42,500 nucleotides of DNA from a virus: IMG/VR virus record IMGVR_UViG_3300046514_000400, positions 1 through 42,500 of that record. The stretch is one strand, 5' to 3'. Of the stretch, positions 6,082 to 14,757 are shown in pieces; the first letter of the stretch is position 1, and every line of letters starts with the position of its first letter. The notes beneath the pieces are model-generated. The model had not been told where the DNA came from and did no database searches. It saw only the letters and a list, made by a program, of their open reading frames with translations. The position numbers and the translations under genes were made by a program.

Positions 6082-6732
6082 TCAGAGCGCCAAGTCGTCA
6101 ACCGTGGCCACGCTGCGGCCGACAAGCGCCGCATAAGCCGTAGTCACCGCAGGCATATTCCGCGCCGTCCGCAGGAAGGCCGGATCATCTTCCAGCTTCT
6201 GCCGAACTTTCGCCTTATAGCCGGCGGCGACGAATTCGTCAGTAATCAACTCGCCAGCCTTAGTCTTGCCGCCCTGCGCCACTTGGACTTGGCAAATGGC
6301 CTCCGCCAGAGCATCCTTGTCGACTTTCGCGCCGCCCTCCCGCGTGCGATCGACCCATGTCCCGGTTGCCAGAGTCGCAAACCGCTCACGTACCGACTGG
6401 ATCTGCTCATCCGGGCTCGCCGCACCCTTGGCCGAATTGCGAGCCTGCGAAGTCTCGTTAGTCGCCAAAGTCTTGGCCCCGAACACGGCCAACATGCGAT
6501 CCGCATCCGCGTTCTGGCCAAACAGGTAGTCGAAAGTCTGTTGATTCGCCAACAGCGTATAGCGCATCCCGTGGGCGTCTTCCTCCTTCTCAACAATATC
6601 GCCGTTGGTGCCGATCAACTCATGATTCGCGACGGCTTTCACCTTCTTCGCGGCGGGAGTCGTGGTAACATCGGAACTAAGCGGCGCGAGAGCGGGCTCG
6701 CTTGCGGGAGTAGTAGTCGGGCGCTTTGCCAT
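6082..6732 (-). CDS. Conserved-looking phage protein, monocistronic, VDDLAL tail
   Basis: This 216-residue protein has a disordered Thr/Pro/Ala-rich N-terminus (residues 1-35), then HGMRYTLLANQQTFDYLFGQ, then a helical C-terminal domain with TGTWVDRTREGGAKVDKDAL and LEDDPAFLRTARNMPAVTTA. It ends ATVDDLAL, related to the IDDLSF tails of the left-arm proteins. The ATG at 6730-6732 has GAGGAA at good spacing. The gene has its own strong terminator and lies alone in the divergent control region, which would suit a regulator or an abundant early protein. The family cannot be named. Confidence 0.65.
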   Translation of the reverse strand: MAKRPTTTPASEPALAPLSSDVTTTPAAKKVKAVANHELIGTNGDIVEKEEDAHGMRYTLLANQQTFDYLFGQNADADRMLAVFGAKTLATNETSQARNSAKGAASPDEQIQSVRERFATLATGTWVDRTREGGAKVDKDALAEAICQVQVAQGGKTKAGELITDEFVAAGYKAKVRQKLEDDPAFLRTARNMPAVTTAYAALVGRSVATVDDLAL

Positions 6733-6779
6733 GGTAGGGTTCCTCTAGAAGCCGGGGCGGGATGCCAGCGGCAAAACCA

Positions 6780-6808
6780 AGTATGCCGCGCGCCGTGGTG
6801 CAATGCAA
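6780..6808 (-). promoter_or_regulatory. Candidate promoter of the 216-aa gene
   Basis: On the minus strand TTGCAT (6803-6808) and CATACT (6780-6785) are separated by exactly 17 bp. The match to the sigma70 consensus is only moderate (three and four of six). It lies about 50 bp upstream of the ATG. Confidence 0.3.
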
Positions 6809-6944
6809 GTCCTAAGTGGCACGGGGCGAAAAAAGTTATGGCGCGCCGCGGGGCAGGTATGCAACTCCAGGGGCGCGCCACAACCATCCCGCGCGCAACC
6901 GCGCAATAAGTCTACAACCCACAGGCGTATGTAAGACCGGCGGC

Positions 6945-7009
6945 TTCCGTGCTTGCTAGCGTAGCGGTCGCATACGCCCCCCTTGGGCGGATGCGAAGCG
7001 AGCACGGAA
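6945..7009. repeat. Nested inverted repeats (two-stage stem-loop)
   Basis: Outer arms TTCCGTGCT (6945-6953) and AGCACGGAA (7001-7009) pair perfectly over 9 bp. Inside them CGCATACGCCC (6969-6979) and GGGCGGATGCG (6985-6995) pair in 10 of 11 positions. The whole 65-bp element could form a two-stage hairpin or cruciform. It sits in the non-coding stretch 6733-7125 between the divergent genes. Confidence 0.65.
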
Positions 7010-7053
7010 ACCCATTCGGGCCGCGCGAATGTGTCAGAAGTTAACTGCCCTTA

Positions 7054-7087
7054 GTTGCGCTACGCCCGTTGCGCTACGCGCAACGGG
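7054..7087. repeat. Direct repeat overlapping a perfect 10-bp hairpin
   Basis: GTTGCGCTACGC occurs at 7054-7065 and again at 7068-7079. The second copy forms part of a perfect inverted repeat, CCCGTTGCGC (7065-7074) and GCGCAACGGG (7078-7087), with a TAC loop. TATTCT follows at 7089-7094 and the first late gene starts at 7126, so this may be part of the late promoter or its leader. Confidence 0.6.
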
Positions 7088-7125
7088 ATATTCTAGTGTG
7101 GCCAAAACACTTAGGGAGAATTCCT

Positions 7126-7455
7126 ATGGCCTTTCCGCCGCGGCCCACGCCAGGTAATCCGTTTATTCCCGCCGCTCCGCTCGGGCCTAGTGTTGATTCC
7201 ACTATGCCGCCGCCCCCGATGGCTCCGGGAATGGGCGCCAGCGCCAACACTTCCAGCGGCACGCTCGGGGACCATCCTGAAGTTCAAGCCCTTATGGCGC
7301 ATATGAACCAGATGGCTTCTTCGCCAATGCACCACGCGCCGCCCGCGGCTCCGCCGAAGTCCAAAAGCTCAAAGCCTAAGTCCAAGGCTAAGTCGAAAGC
7401 TAAGTCCAAGGGCTCAAGTGCTGCGCCCTCTAACGGTTATATGTTTGGTAAGTAG
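7126..7455 (+). CDS. Pro/Lys-rich small protein, first late gene
   Basis: 109 residues. The first half is proline-rich (PPPPMAPGMGAS), the middle has HPEVQALMAHMNQMASSPMH, and the C-terminal third is a lysine-serine repeat of KSKAK type ending NGYMFGK. It is probably disordered and strongly basic. The ATG at 7126 is chosen for the AGGGAG seven bases upstream; an in-frame codon at 7069 would run through the hairpin. It precedes the terminase genes. Function unknown; DNA binding or packaging are possibilities. Confidence 0.6.
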   Translation: MAFPPRPTPGNPFIPAAPLGPSVDSTMPPPPMAPGMGASANTSSGTLGDHPEVQALMAHMNQMASSPMHHAPPAAPPKSKSSKPKSKAKSKAKSKGSSAAPSNGYMFGK

Positions 7456-7518
7456 CAGAAGGCCGCTCTTGGGCGGCGGCGCGAACAGTGCTCGGGGCGC
7501 AAACAAAGGGCTCTTCTC

Positions 7519-8175
7519 ATGGCTCTGGAACCTAGACTCAAATCCGGCAGCTCGCCGTCGAATCCCTATGCGAATCGGTGGCGCTGGTGGTACGCCGCGA
7601 TTAGCGACGCCATGATCGCTAATCCCGGAGCAACTACCAACGATATTGCGGCGAGCCTGGGCAAAGCTCCAACTACGATCTCTATGATCTCCAATACGGA
7701 TCTGTTTCGCGACTATCACGCCCAACGCCGGCAGGAGTTTCAGAAGTCCCACGATTTTATCCTCAGCTCTAAGCTGGGTCGCGTAGCTGAGAAGGGCCTG
7801 GACCTCTTGCTCGAAGTCATGGAAACCAAGCGCACAAGCGTGCCGTTGGCTCAGCTTGTAGCGATAACTAATTCCAGTCTCGAGAACTTGGGCTACGGAC
7901 CCAAGGCCCAACCACAGGCGCCGGTGCAAGTCAACGTTCACCAACAAGTGGCAGTTCCCGTGAGCGCCGGCGCGTTGGAAGAAGCCCGCGATGCGCTGCG
8001 CAGGTCAGAGGCGAAACAGCTTCAAGAGCCGCCGACGTTCGAGATGCTTCCCGAGGCCGCTCTTAGCGGCGGCGCGGAGACTGCACTCGGCGGTGAGGGC
8101 TCCGCCCTCGCGAACGAAGCTCCGGACGGAGAAGCAGCCTCGCCGTCCGTAACTGGGGCCGAGGACACCGACTAG
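7519..8175 (+). CDS. terS: Probable terminase small subunit
   Basis: Residues of about 24-60 (YAAISDAMIANPGATTNDIA, then SLGKAPTTISMISNTDLF) form a helix-turn-helix of the kind found in small terminases, followed by a long helix (QRRQEFQKSHDFILSSKLGR) that could oligomerise. It is 218 residues and lies 29 bp before the large subunit, the normal order. The last 80 residues are Ala/Glu/Pro-rich and probably disordered. It would recognise the genome for packaging. The assignment relies on HTH plus position. Confidence 0.7.
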   Translation: MALEPRLKSGSSPSNPYANRWRWWYAAISDAMIANPGATTNDIAASLGKAPTTISMISNTDLFRDYHAQRRQEFQKSHDFILSSKLGRVAEKGLDLLLEVMETKRTSVPLAQLVAITNSSLENLGYGPKAQPQAPVQVNVHQQVAVPVSAGALEEARDALRRSEAKQLQEPPTFEMLPEAALSGGAETALGGEGSALANEAPDGEAASPSVTGAEDTD

Positions 8176-8204
8176 AGCCCCTTTTCTACTGGAAGCCTGG
8201 CGTA

Positions 8205-9731
8205 ATGGCAGACACTATAACCGTCGATCGGGATGAGCTGATAAAGCTCTGCGCTATAGATTCTGAGCTCTACGCTCGCACGTTTTTCACCAAGACCTTT
8301 CGCCAGGTTTCCCCTAGTTTTGCTAAGCTGATCTGGGCGCCACTAGAAGATCCCAAGGCCCGACTAGTTAATCTGATCTGCTTCCGCGGCAGTAGCAAAA
8401 CCACGCGCCTGCGGACGTTTGCATCTAAGAGAATCGCCTACGGCATATCACGGACTATTCTCTACGTCGGCGCGAGCGAAGCGAGCGCGATCGCTAGTGT
8501 TCAGTGGTTGAGAACCCAGGTAGAACGGAACGCGCTCTGGGCACAGACCTTTGGTCTCGAGCGCGGACGAAAGTGGGAAGAAACGCTCTGCGAAATCCAG
8601 CACAAGACTTTTAACCATAGCATCTGGATCACCGCCGCCGGGATCAACGGAAGCCTGCGCGGAATTAACTTCGACGATTATAGACCAGACTTAATCATAG
8701 TCGACGATCCGCAGACAGACGAGACGGCGTCTACGCAGATCCAGCGGGAGAAGGTTGGCGATCTACTACTGAGCGCCGTGCGCAATTCGCTAGCTAGTAT
8801 AGTGGAGGAGCCGAATGCAAAAATGGCGATGGCCATTACTCCGCAGCACAAAGAAGACGTTAGCCAAAAAGCCCTCGTGGATAGCGAGTGGACCTCGGTC
8901 GTTGTTCCGTGCTGGACCAGAGCTACCCTCGATCTCCCCGTGGACCACCAGCTTAGCTCCTGGCCCGAGATGTTTCCCACGGATCAGCTTCGGAGCGAGA
9001 AGCGCGCCGCTTTGCAAAGGAATAAACTTTCCCTATTTACTCGCGAGCGAGAATGCAGACTCACGTCTCTCGAAAGCGCACAATTTAAACCGCAGTGGCT
9101 CAATATCCGGGAAGCCGGCATACCGGCCCCCAAAGGTCTCTTTAGCGTCCTCGCCATCGACCCCGTGCCGCCGCCGTCTCCGGCTCAAATGGCCAGGGGT
9201 CTCCAGGGCAAAGACTTCGAAGCCCATTACGTATGGGGGCGCCAACACTCTGGTCCTGGTGACGTTGCTTACCATCTTCTGGATTTCGCTCGCAATCGCG
9301 GCCATGAACCGAGTTGGACCGTAGCTACGGCGTTTAGCCTAGCTCGAATCCATCGCGTGGCGAGAATCATAGTCGACGCCGTGGCCTACCAGCGCACGTT
9401 GAAGTGGATTTTGGAACAGGAGATGAAGAAGCGGGGAATATATTACCAAGTTATACCTATAGCCGATGGGATGAAGAAGTTCGCCCGAATCTCTAACGTG
9501 ATGAGCGGATTAGCGTCTAATGGCCAGCTTTGGATCGGCAGCGAGCATAGTATTTTTGCCCAACAGTTTGAAGAATTTGGCCCAACGTACACGGGCCACG
9601 ACGACGATCTCGACGCTAGCGCACTTGCGCTGCAAGACATATCTAATCCCTATCTCGAACGGCTTAGCGAAAGTGGCGACGATCTGCTAGACGATGTGGC
9701 CGAGCTTTCTATGATAAGGGCTTGTCCATAA
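8205..9731 (+). CDS. terL: Terminase large subunit
   Basis: The 508-residue protein is the packaging motor ATPase and nuclease. The Walker A-like loop is FRGSSKTT (residues 60-67), Walker B is LIIVDDP (163-169) with two aspartates, and the nuclease domain begins at VLAIDPV with D319. A later HDDDLDAS segment supplies further acidic residues for the metal site. Length and order match phage large terminases. The P-loop has Ser-Ser-Lys in place of the more common Gly-Lys, as in other terminases with deviant Walker A. It would dock on the portal at 10198. Confidence 0.92.
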   Translation: MADTITVDRDELIKLCAIDSELYARTFFTKTFRQVSPSFAKLIWAPLEDPKARLVNLICFRGSSKTTRLRTFASKRIAYGISRTILYVGASEASAIASVQWLRTQVERNALWAQTFGLERGRKWEETLCEIQHKTFNHSIWITAAGINGSLRGINFDDYRPDLIIVDDPQTDETASTQIQREKVGDLLLSAVRNSLASIVEEPNAKMAMAITPQHKEDVSQKALVDSEWTSVVVPCWTRATLDLPVDHQLSSWPEMFPTDQLRSEKRAALQRNKLSLFTRERECRLTSLESAQFKPQWLNIREAGIPAPKGLFSVLAIDPVPPPSPAQMARGLQGKDFEAHYVWGRQHSGPGDVAYHLLDFARNRGHEPSWTVATAFSLARIHRVARIIVDAVAYQRTLKWILEQEMKKRGIYYQVIPIADGMKKFARISNVMSGLASNGQLWIGSEHSIFAQQFEEFGPTYTGHDDDLDASALALQDISNPYLERLSESGDDLLDDVAELSMIRACP

Positions 9732-10196
9732 ATGGCTGATCTTGTACCAGTCAGAAAGAGGTTCGACACTCAGCTCTCGCCCGAGGATCATCTTCGCTAC
9801 GTCGATTGGGCTAATGCGAGTGGGCAAGTAGTCCACGATCCCGCCGCGTTGCAGTGGTGGAAGGATCACGTACAAAAGCTGTACTCGCCCCTGACTCCCG
9901 AACAAGCTGACTATGCACACTCTATGGACGCGCTGATAAAGATCGGTCAAATGGCTGATCCGAAGAAGTTCGACGAAGCAGTCCAAAATATGCCGATGAG
10001 TACCAATATCGAAGATCAGCGCCAGCCCGAGGCGGCGGGCAAAGGACCTAATGATCCGATAGCGGCGTATTTGAACTACCAAGCTCCGGCAACCCTCGAA
10101 GATTTTATATCGCAGCAATCGCAGCAACCTAAGCATAAGATAGATCTAAACGCGCCGCCTAACTATTATATGTTTAACCCGCCAGAGGGACAATAG
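9732..10196 (+). CDS. Hypothetical protein between terminase and portal
   Basis: 154 residues. The middle has WWKDHVQKLYSPLTPEQADY and later helices, and the C-terminal part is polar (DFISQQSQQPKHKIDLNAPP) ending in YMFNPPEGQ. The ATG follows the terL stop directly and the stop is one base before the portal ATG, so all three are one translational unit. No family is recognised. Its place suggests a head assembly or packaging accessory protein. Confidence 0.6.
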   Translation: MADLVPVRKRFDTQLSPEDHLRYVDWANASGQVVHDPAALQWWKDHVQKLYSPLTPEQADYAHSMDALIKIGQMADPKKFDEAVQNMPMSTNIEDQRQPEAAGKGPNDPIAAYLNYQAPATLEDFISQQSQQPKHKIDLNAPPNYYMFNPPEGQ

Positions 10197-10197
10197 A

Positions 10198-12180
10198 ATG
10201 CCCACGTTACAGGTTCCCAAAGACGGGCCGCTGCACGCCAAGCTCTGCAAGCGCATTGAAAGCCGAATGCGAATGGCGGAGCAAGAGCACGCGAAGCGTC
10301 ATGATAAGTGGCTTGAAGCAGAGGAGAGGTGTCTTGCGTATTTACCAGCAACGGAAGAAGACGCAGCACGCAAGAACAAGAGACGCGCTGGCGAGCCGCG
10401 CTATACGACAATCCAAGTCCCATATAGCTACGGCGTTCTCATGTCTGCGCATACCTACTGGACTAGTGTATTTTTTGCTCGCAACCCCATACACCAATTC
10501 CAAGGTCGCCACGGCGAAGGTGAAATGCAAGTCCAGGCGATGGAAGCCTTGATTGGTTATCAGGTTGACGTGGGAATGTTTACGGCACCTTACTATCTCT
10601 GGCTCTACGACGCAGGCAAATATGGCATTGGAGTCGTGGGACAGTATTGGGATAAGCAGAAGCTCCATGTCGGCCAGCTTGTGGAAATGCCGGATCCAGT
10701 AGATCCGAGTAAGCCTCCAACGCTATACCAAACAACGCAGGAGATTACTGGCTACGTGGGGAATCGGGTTTATAACGTAAGTCCTTGGGACTTTTATCCT
10801 GACCCAAGGCGGCCGGTGAAGGACTTCCAACGCGGCGAGTTCGCCGGCGTGCGCGTTAGGAGTAGCTGGAATGAAATTATTCGGCGGCAAGACGGCGGCT
10901 TTTATAACGATAATACTAAGCTGTTGAAGGAACATATTTCGACGGATAAAACCATTAATCTGGCGTCGCAGCAGCTAGTCCGGCCGTGGTTCTCGCGAAG
11001 TCTCTATGAAGACACGACGGAGGAGTCAAAGCATCCCGCCGGGGCGGTGTTGTTTGAGTTCTACGTTGAGCTTATTCCAAGCGAATGGGGCGTGGGCACT
11101 ACGACGTTCCCGCAGAAGTGGGTTTTTACTATAACCGAAGACTATGGCTTAATTATCGGCGCGCAGCCGCTGGGCATGGTCCATTGTCAGTTTCCCTTTG
11201 ACGTTTTGGAATGCGACATCGAGGGCTACGGGATCTATACGCGCGGGATTCCGGAAATCATGGAACCTATTCAGAATACCGTCGATTGGCTGGTCAATAC
11301 GCACTTCTTCAACGTCCGCGCGGCGCTGAACAACCAGTTTATCGTAGACCCATCCAAGCTCGTGGTCAAGGACGTACAGAACTCGGGCCCAGGCTTCATC
11401 TGGCGCCTCCGCCCCGAAGCCTATGGCACAGACATCACTAAGATCTTCTACCAAGTGCCGGTGGGCGATGTGACGCGGAATCATATGAGTGATTTCCAGC
11501 AGATGTTCGGGATCGGCGAGCGGATTAGCGGTATCAACGATCAGATCATGGGCGCGATCAACACGGGCGCGGCGCGGAAGACGGCTACGGAGATTAGAAC
11601 TACAACTGGCTTTGGCGTTAATAGACAAAAGACTATAACCGAATACATGAGCGCGGCGGGGTTTAGCTCACATGCCCAAAAGCTCGTGCAGTCGAGCCAA
11701 CAGATGTACGATGCGAAGCAAAAGATGCGGCGCGTGGGAAGCTTCGCTCTCGATGCTGGTCAAGCGTTTATCCAAGTCAATCCTGAAGATATTGCTGGTC
11801 AGTTTGATTTTGTTCCTGTTGATGGTACTTTACCTATAGACCGAATGGCCCAGGCTAATTTGTGGAAGGAACTGTTGGGCGGCGTCCGAATGATGCCGCC
11901 CCAGATTGCCCAAGGCTTCGATTGGATGCGGATCTTCGCTTGGGCTGCACAGTTGGCCGGGCTTAAGAATATTAATCAGTTCAAGGTTCAAATGGTTCCG
12001 GACGGACAGCTTGGTGCCCAAGCTCAAGCTGGGAACGTGATTCCCATGCGGCCGCCGGGAATGGGTGCGCCTCCCGGCCTTCCTCCTCCCGGCGGTTCTC
12101 CTGTGGAGCCCGGTAATAGTGCGTCAACGGCGGCGGGTCTTAATGCGCTTGGAGGTGAGGGTGGCGGAATATCAGGATAG
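10198..12180 (+). CDS. Portal protein
   Basis: 660 residues. The N-terminal helical region (KLCKRIESRMRMAEQEHAKR) is followed by RYTTIQVPYSYGVLMSAHTY and FFARNPIHQFQGRHGEGE, a pattern typical of portal proteins of short-tailed phages. The middle has EPIQNTVDWLVNTHFFNVRA and the helical region at about 440-530 (FQQMFGIGERISGINDQIMG, then ARKTATEIRTTTGFG) matches stem and crown helices. The C-terminus is Pro/Gly-rich. It forms the dodecameric ring at the head vertex. GAGGG precedes the ATG. Confidence 0.85.
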   Translation: MPTLQVPKDGPLHAKLCKRIESRMRMAEQEHAKRHDKWLEAEERCLAYLPATEEDAARKNKRRAGEPRYTTIQVPYSYGVLMSAHTYWTSVFFARNPIHQFQGRHGEGEMQVQAMEALIGYQVDVGMFTAPYYLWLYDAGKYGIGVVGQYWDKQKLHVGQLVEMPDPVDPSKPPTLYQTTQEITGYVGNRVYNVSPWDFYPDPRRPVKDFQRGEFAGVRVRSSWNEIIRRQDGGFYNDNTKLLKEHISTDKTINLASQQLVRPWFSRSLYEDTTEESKHPAGAVLFEFYVELIPSEWGVGTTTFPQKWVFTITEDYGLIIGAQPLGMVHCQFPFDVLECDIEGYGIYTRGIPEIMEPIQNTVDWLVNTHFFNVRAALNNQFIVDPSKLVVKDVQNSGPGFIWRLRPEAYGTDITKIFYQVPVGDVTRNHMSDFQQMFGIGERISGINDQIMGAINTGAARKTATEIRTTTGFGVNRQKTITEYMSAAGFSSHAQKLVQSSQQMYDAKQKMRRVGSFALDAGQAFIQVNPEDIAGQFDFVPVDGTLPIDRMAQANLWKELLGGVRMMPPQIAQGFDWMRIFAWAAQLAGLKNINQFKVQMVPDGQLGAQAQAGNVIPMRPPGMGAPPGLPPPGGSPVEPGNSASTAAGLNALGGEGGGISG

Positions 12181-12511
12181 CGACCGTGATCCGCGGAGCG
12201 AACATGAGAAGTTGGTCACGGAGCTTCTCAAAAATGCACGCGCCGCGGATAAGATAGACCGGGAGCGCGGAGAGCTTATGCAGGCGCTGGTTCAAACGCC
12301 GGCGTGGAGGGCGTATAATGAGCTTCTGGGATTTCGCATACAGAATTTTGCCGATAGCGTGCTGGCCCCGAGCGGAAGCATTAATGGGATGGTGGCTCAG
12401 GAATATCTAAAGGGCGCTATGAGCGGGCTAATAATCGCCCGTGATCTTCCTACGATTATAATCGCGGCTATGAGAGAGATTCCTCGGGCGGCTAATGAAG
12501 GCGAGGATTGA
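12161..12511 (+). CDS. Hypothetical helical protein after the portal
   Basis: The frame encodes an acidic helical N-terminus (EYQDSDRDPRSEHEKLVTEL) and RAYNELLGFRIQNFADSVLA. I place the start at GTG 12161 because GGAGGTGA lies directly upstream at normal spacing; an in-frame ATG at 12143 would lie before that SD and further inside the portal gene. With the GTG start the product is 116 residues and overlaps the portal end by 20 bp. Probably a head-assembly accessory protein; no family is recognised. Confidence 0.55.
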   Translation: MAEYQDSDRDPRSEHEKLVTELLKNARAADKIDRERGELMQALVQTPAWRAYNELLGFRIQNFADSVLAPSGSINGMVAQEYLKGAMSGLIIARDLPTIIIAAMREIPRAANEGED

Positions 12512-12513
12512 GT

Positions 12514-13512
12514 ATGCGAGTTCGGTGGAACCAAGATTGGGATTTGCGCGAAGCGCAATGCAAAGTTGACCCCGGCGGCGAAGGGGGCGGTTCTGGCCCT
12601 AGCGGGAGTCCCGGATCGTCGCCGAGTGGCGCGCCTAGCGCGCCTGCGTCGTCGGGGTCAACGTCTGGTGCTGGAGCCGCGGGAGCCTCACCGTCTCCAG
12701 CTCCGGCGACCCCGCCAGCGTCCGACGCACCCGCGTCACCTGTGGACGCCGGCGGGGGCGATTCCTTTGATTTCGAGTCTATATTCGGCGACGGCCCTGA
12801 GCCGGCGCCAGAACCCAAACCGGCAGTTGCGCCGGCTCAGCCTCCGGCCGCGGCTCCACCGCCGCAGCCTGCGCAGGCTCAGCCCCCACAGCCTCCGGCG
12901 ACTGCCCAGCCGACGCCGCAACCCTCAACAGGCGGGCAGGAGCCCGCCTCGGTCCTCGACGCGTCGGACCCGGCGAGTATTGCGCATCACTTAGCTTTGC
13001 ATAAGGATGCCGCAATAGCTCATATCGCGGAGCAAGTGTTTAAGCTTTCGCCAGAGGATGTTGAGGCTCTAGAAACCGACACAGTTGGTACGATTCCTAA
13101 GCTGCTTGCGAAGACGTTTGTGGAAATGCAAGGAGTAATGTTGGGTCAAATGGCACGGCTCGTGCCGCAAATTGTCCAACGTCACTCAGTCGCTACGGCC
13201 GCCAATGCCGAAGCGGAAAAAGCGTTCTTTTCCATGTGGCCGAGCTTGGATCAGTCTAAGCATAGCGACTTGGTAAGGCGGTACGCAGTGACGTATCGGC
13301 AAATGCATCCACAGGCGACGCGGGAGCAGATGTTTAGCGATCTGGGTCCAATCGTGATGATGGCGGCGCGAGTTGCGCCTACGCCAGCAGCTTCGGTTCC
13401 AAGGAATTCACCCAAGCCTAGTCCCTTTGTGCCTGCGGGCGGGGGAGTGGCTGAGCCCAACAACGCGCCGGGACTTACGCCCATAGAGGCGATGTTCCTG
13501 CACAACGAATAA
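12514..13512 (+). CDS. Probable scaffolding or capsid assembly protein
   Basis: 332 residues. Residues 20-150 are a long low-complexity Gly/Ser/Pro/Ala stretch with alternating PAP and AQPPQPP runs, interrupted by a short acidic patch (GGDSFDFESIFGDGPE). Residues 150-290 are helical (HHLALHKDAAIAHIAEQVFK, later FVEMQGVMLGQMARLVPQIV). The place between portal and major capsid and the disordered-plus-helical build fit a scaffold. The ATG at 12514 is used, with GAGG seven bases upstream. No protease gene was recognised nearby. Confidence 0.55.
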   Translation: MRVRWNQDWDLREAQCKVDPGGEGGGSGPSGSPGSSPSGAPSAPASSGSTSGAGAAGASPSPAPATPPASDAPASPVDAGGGDSFDFESIFGDGPEPAPEPKPAVAPAQPPAAAPPPQPAQAQPPQPPATAQPTPQPSTGGQEPASVLDASDPASIAHHLALHKDAAIAHIAEQVFKLSPEDVEALETDTVGTIPKLLAKTFVEMQGVMLGQMARLVPQIVQRHSVATAANAEAEKAFFSMWPSLDQSKHSDLVRRYAVTYRQMHPQATREQMFSDLGPIVMMAARVAPTPAASVPRNSPKPSPFVPAGGGVAEPNNAPGLTPIEAMFLHNE

Positions 13513-13524
13513 TGGAGCCCAACA

Positions 13525-14757
13525 ATGTCTGGTATTGCTGGACTTCGCGGAACTGGAGATTGGGGCACCGACGAGCGTCCCAAGAACTTTCGCGAAGGAA
13601 TCCTGCGGTTCAACCCTAACGGCACGGCGCCGATTTTTGCCCTTAGCTCTAAGGCGGGCAAACGCAGTGTCGACGATCCGGAGTTTAGCTGGTGGGCAGA
13701 AGGAAACGTGTTGATTCGTTTGCATACCAGCGGCGCGCTGGCGGCGACGGATACACTGGTCACCGTAGACAGTGCTGATCCAACGGCAACTACGCTCGGT
13801 GCTAACTTGGGCACCGCGACGAACCTTAAGGCGGGCGATATTCTACTCGTTGAGCCCGTTGCGGATACTGTGGCGTTTACTCAGGAACTCATCGAAGTCG
13901 ATGACGTGCTGAGTGATACGCAGTTCACGGCTCGGAGGGGTGCCGGCGGCACTACGGCGGCGCCGATTGCAAATGGCACATGGCTGACTGTTATTGGCTC
14001 GGCCTATGCCGAAGGCACGGGCGTGCCGCGAGCTGTGAGTCGGAATCCGATTAAGTATACGAATAAGATCCAAATCTTCAAGGACACTTACGAACTCACC
14101 GGCACGGCCGATGTGACTACTACGCGCACCAATAATAATTATAGCGAAGACAAAAAGCGCAAAATGTTTAAACATAGCGCCGACATCGAGTGGTCGATGA
14201 TGTTCGGTCGGCAGGCCGAGACGACGGGAGATAACGGGAAGCCTAAGCGGATGATGGATGGAATTCGTTCTGTGATTCCGGCCGCGAATACTACTATCTT
14301 CTCGAGCCCGGTTACGCCGCAGAGCTTCCTCGACTCCGTGTCGCCGGTTTTCGACTTTGACACCGGCGCGGGCGATACGAGAATGATGTTCGCCGGCAAT
14401 AAGGCGATCATTGAGCTGTCTAAGATCTTCGCCAATGAGGTGCTGTTCGAAGTTACCGACGTGGTGAAGGTTTATGGGATGGACTTCCAGCAGTTTAGGA
14501 TTCCTATGGGAACTATTCTGCTGAAGTCGCATCCTTTGCTCTCGCGCCACGGCCTTTACAACAAGGCGGCGTTCGTGCTTGATTTCGACGCGATCAAGTA
14601 TGTGACGCAGAAGGGCCGGCCCGACGGCAAGGCGTTGGACGATGTCCAGACGAAGGACGAGGACGTCCGGCGCGGGTTCTGGCACAGCGATTGTTCGATG
14701 GAAGTTGACTATGGTGGGCTGACTTGCGCCTACCTGGGCAACATTTCGTCGACGTAA
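13525..14757 (+). CDS. Major capsid protein (SU10/DUF5309-like)
   Basis: 410 residues, preceded by GGAG at ideal spacing. The segment NPIKYTNKIQIFKDTYELTG followed by helices with YSEDKKRKMFKHSADIEWSM and MMFGRQAE matches the HK97-fold capsid proteins of the SU10/DUF5309 group. An inserted beta-rich region (residues about 70-150, LVTVDSADPTATTLGANLGT and QFTARRGAGGTTAAPIANGT) precedes it. The C-terminal part has GRPDGKALDDVQTKDEDVRR. It would form the icosahedral shell together with the portal and the decoration proteins downstream. Confidence 0.85.
   Translation: MSGIAGLRGTGDWGTDERPKNFREGILRFNPNGTAPIFALSSKAGKRSVDDPEFSWWAEGNVLIRLHTSGALAATDTLVTVDSADPTATTLGANLGTATNLKAGDILLVEPVADTVAFTQELIEVDDVLSDTQFTARRGAGGTTAAPIANGTWLTVIGSAYAEGTGVPRAVSRNPIKYTNKIQIFKDTYELTGTADVTTTRTNNNYSEDKKRKMFKHSADIEWSMMFGRQAETTGDNGKPKRMMDGIRSVIPAANTTIFSSPVTPQSFLDSVSPVFDFDTGAGDTRMMFAGNKAIIELSKIFANEVLFEVTDVVKVYGMDFQQFRIPMGTILLKSHPLLSRHGLYNKAAFVLDFDAIKYVTQKGRPDGKALDDVQTKDEDVRRGFWHSDCSMEVDYGGLTCAYLGNISST

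Noticed and set aside
5989-6909. 306-codon plus-strand open frame opposite the 216-aa gene
   Set aside because: It has an arginine-rich, out-of-frame composition, crosses the terminator, and mirrors a gene with good SD, promoter and protein-like sequence.
3796-7112. TAAGTG/CACTTA hexamer recurring near hairpins and upstream regions (3796, 3844, 5506, 6813, 7107)
   Set aside because: A six-base motif is expected about this often by chance in a window of this size; only the palindromic copies are reported.
7459-8092. Similar GC-rich hairpin sequences at about 7459 and 8053 (both GGCCGCTCTT plus CGGCGGCGCG)
   Set aside because: Only about 35 bp with gaps, and one copy lies in the disordered tail of TerS; could be chance or a small duplication, too weak to call.
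7435-10187. YMF near the C-termini of the proteins at 7126 and 9732
   Set aside because: Only three shared residues; no further similarity.
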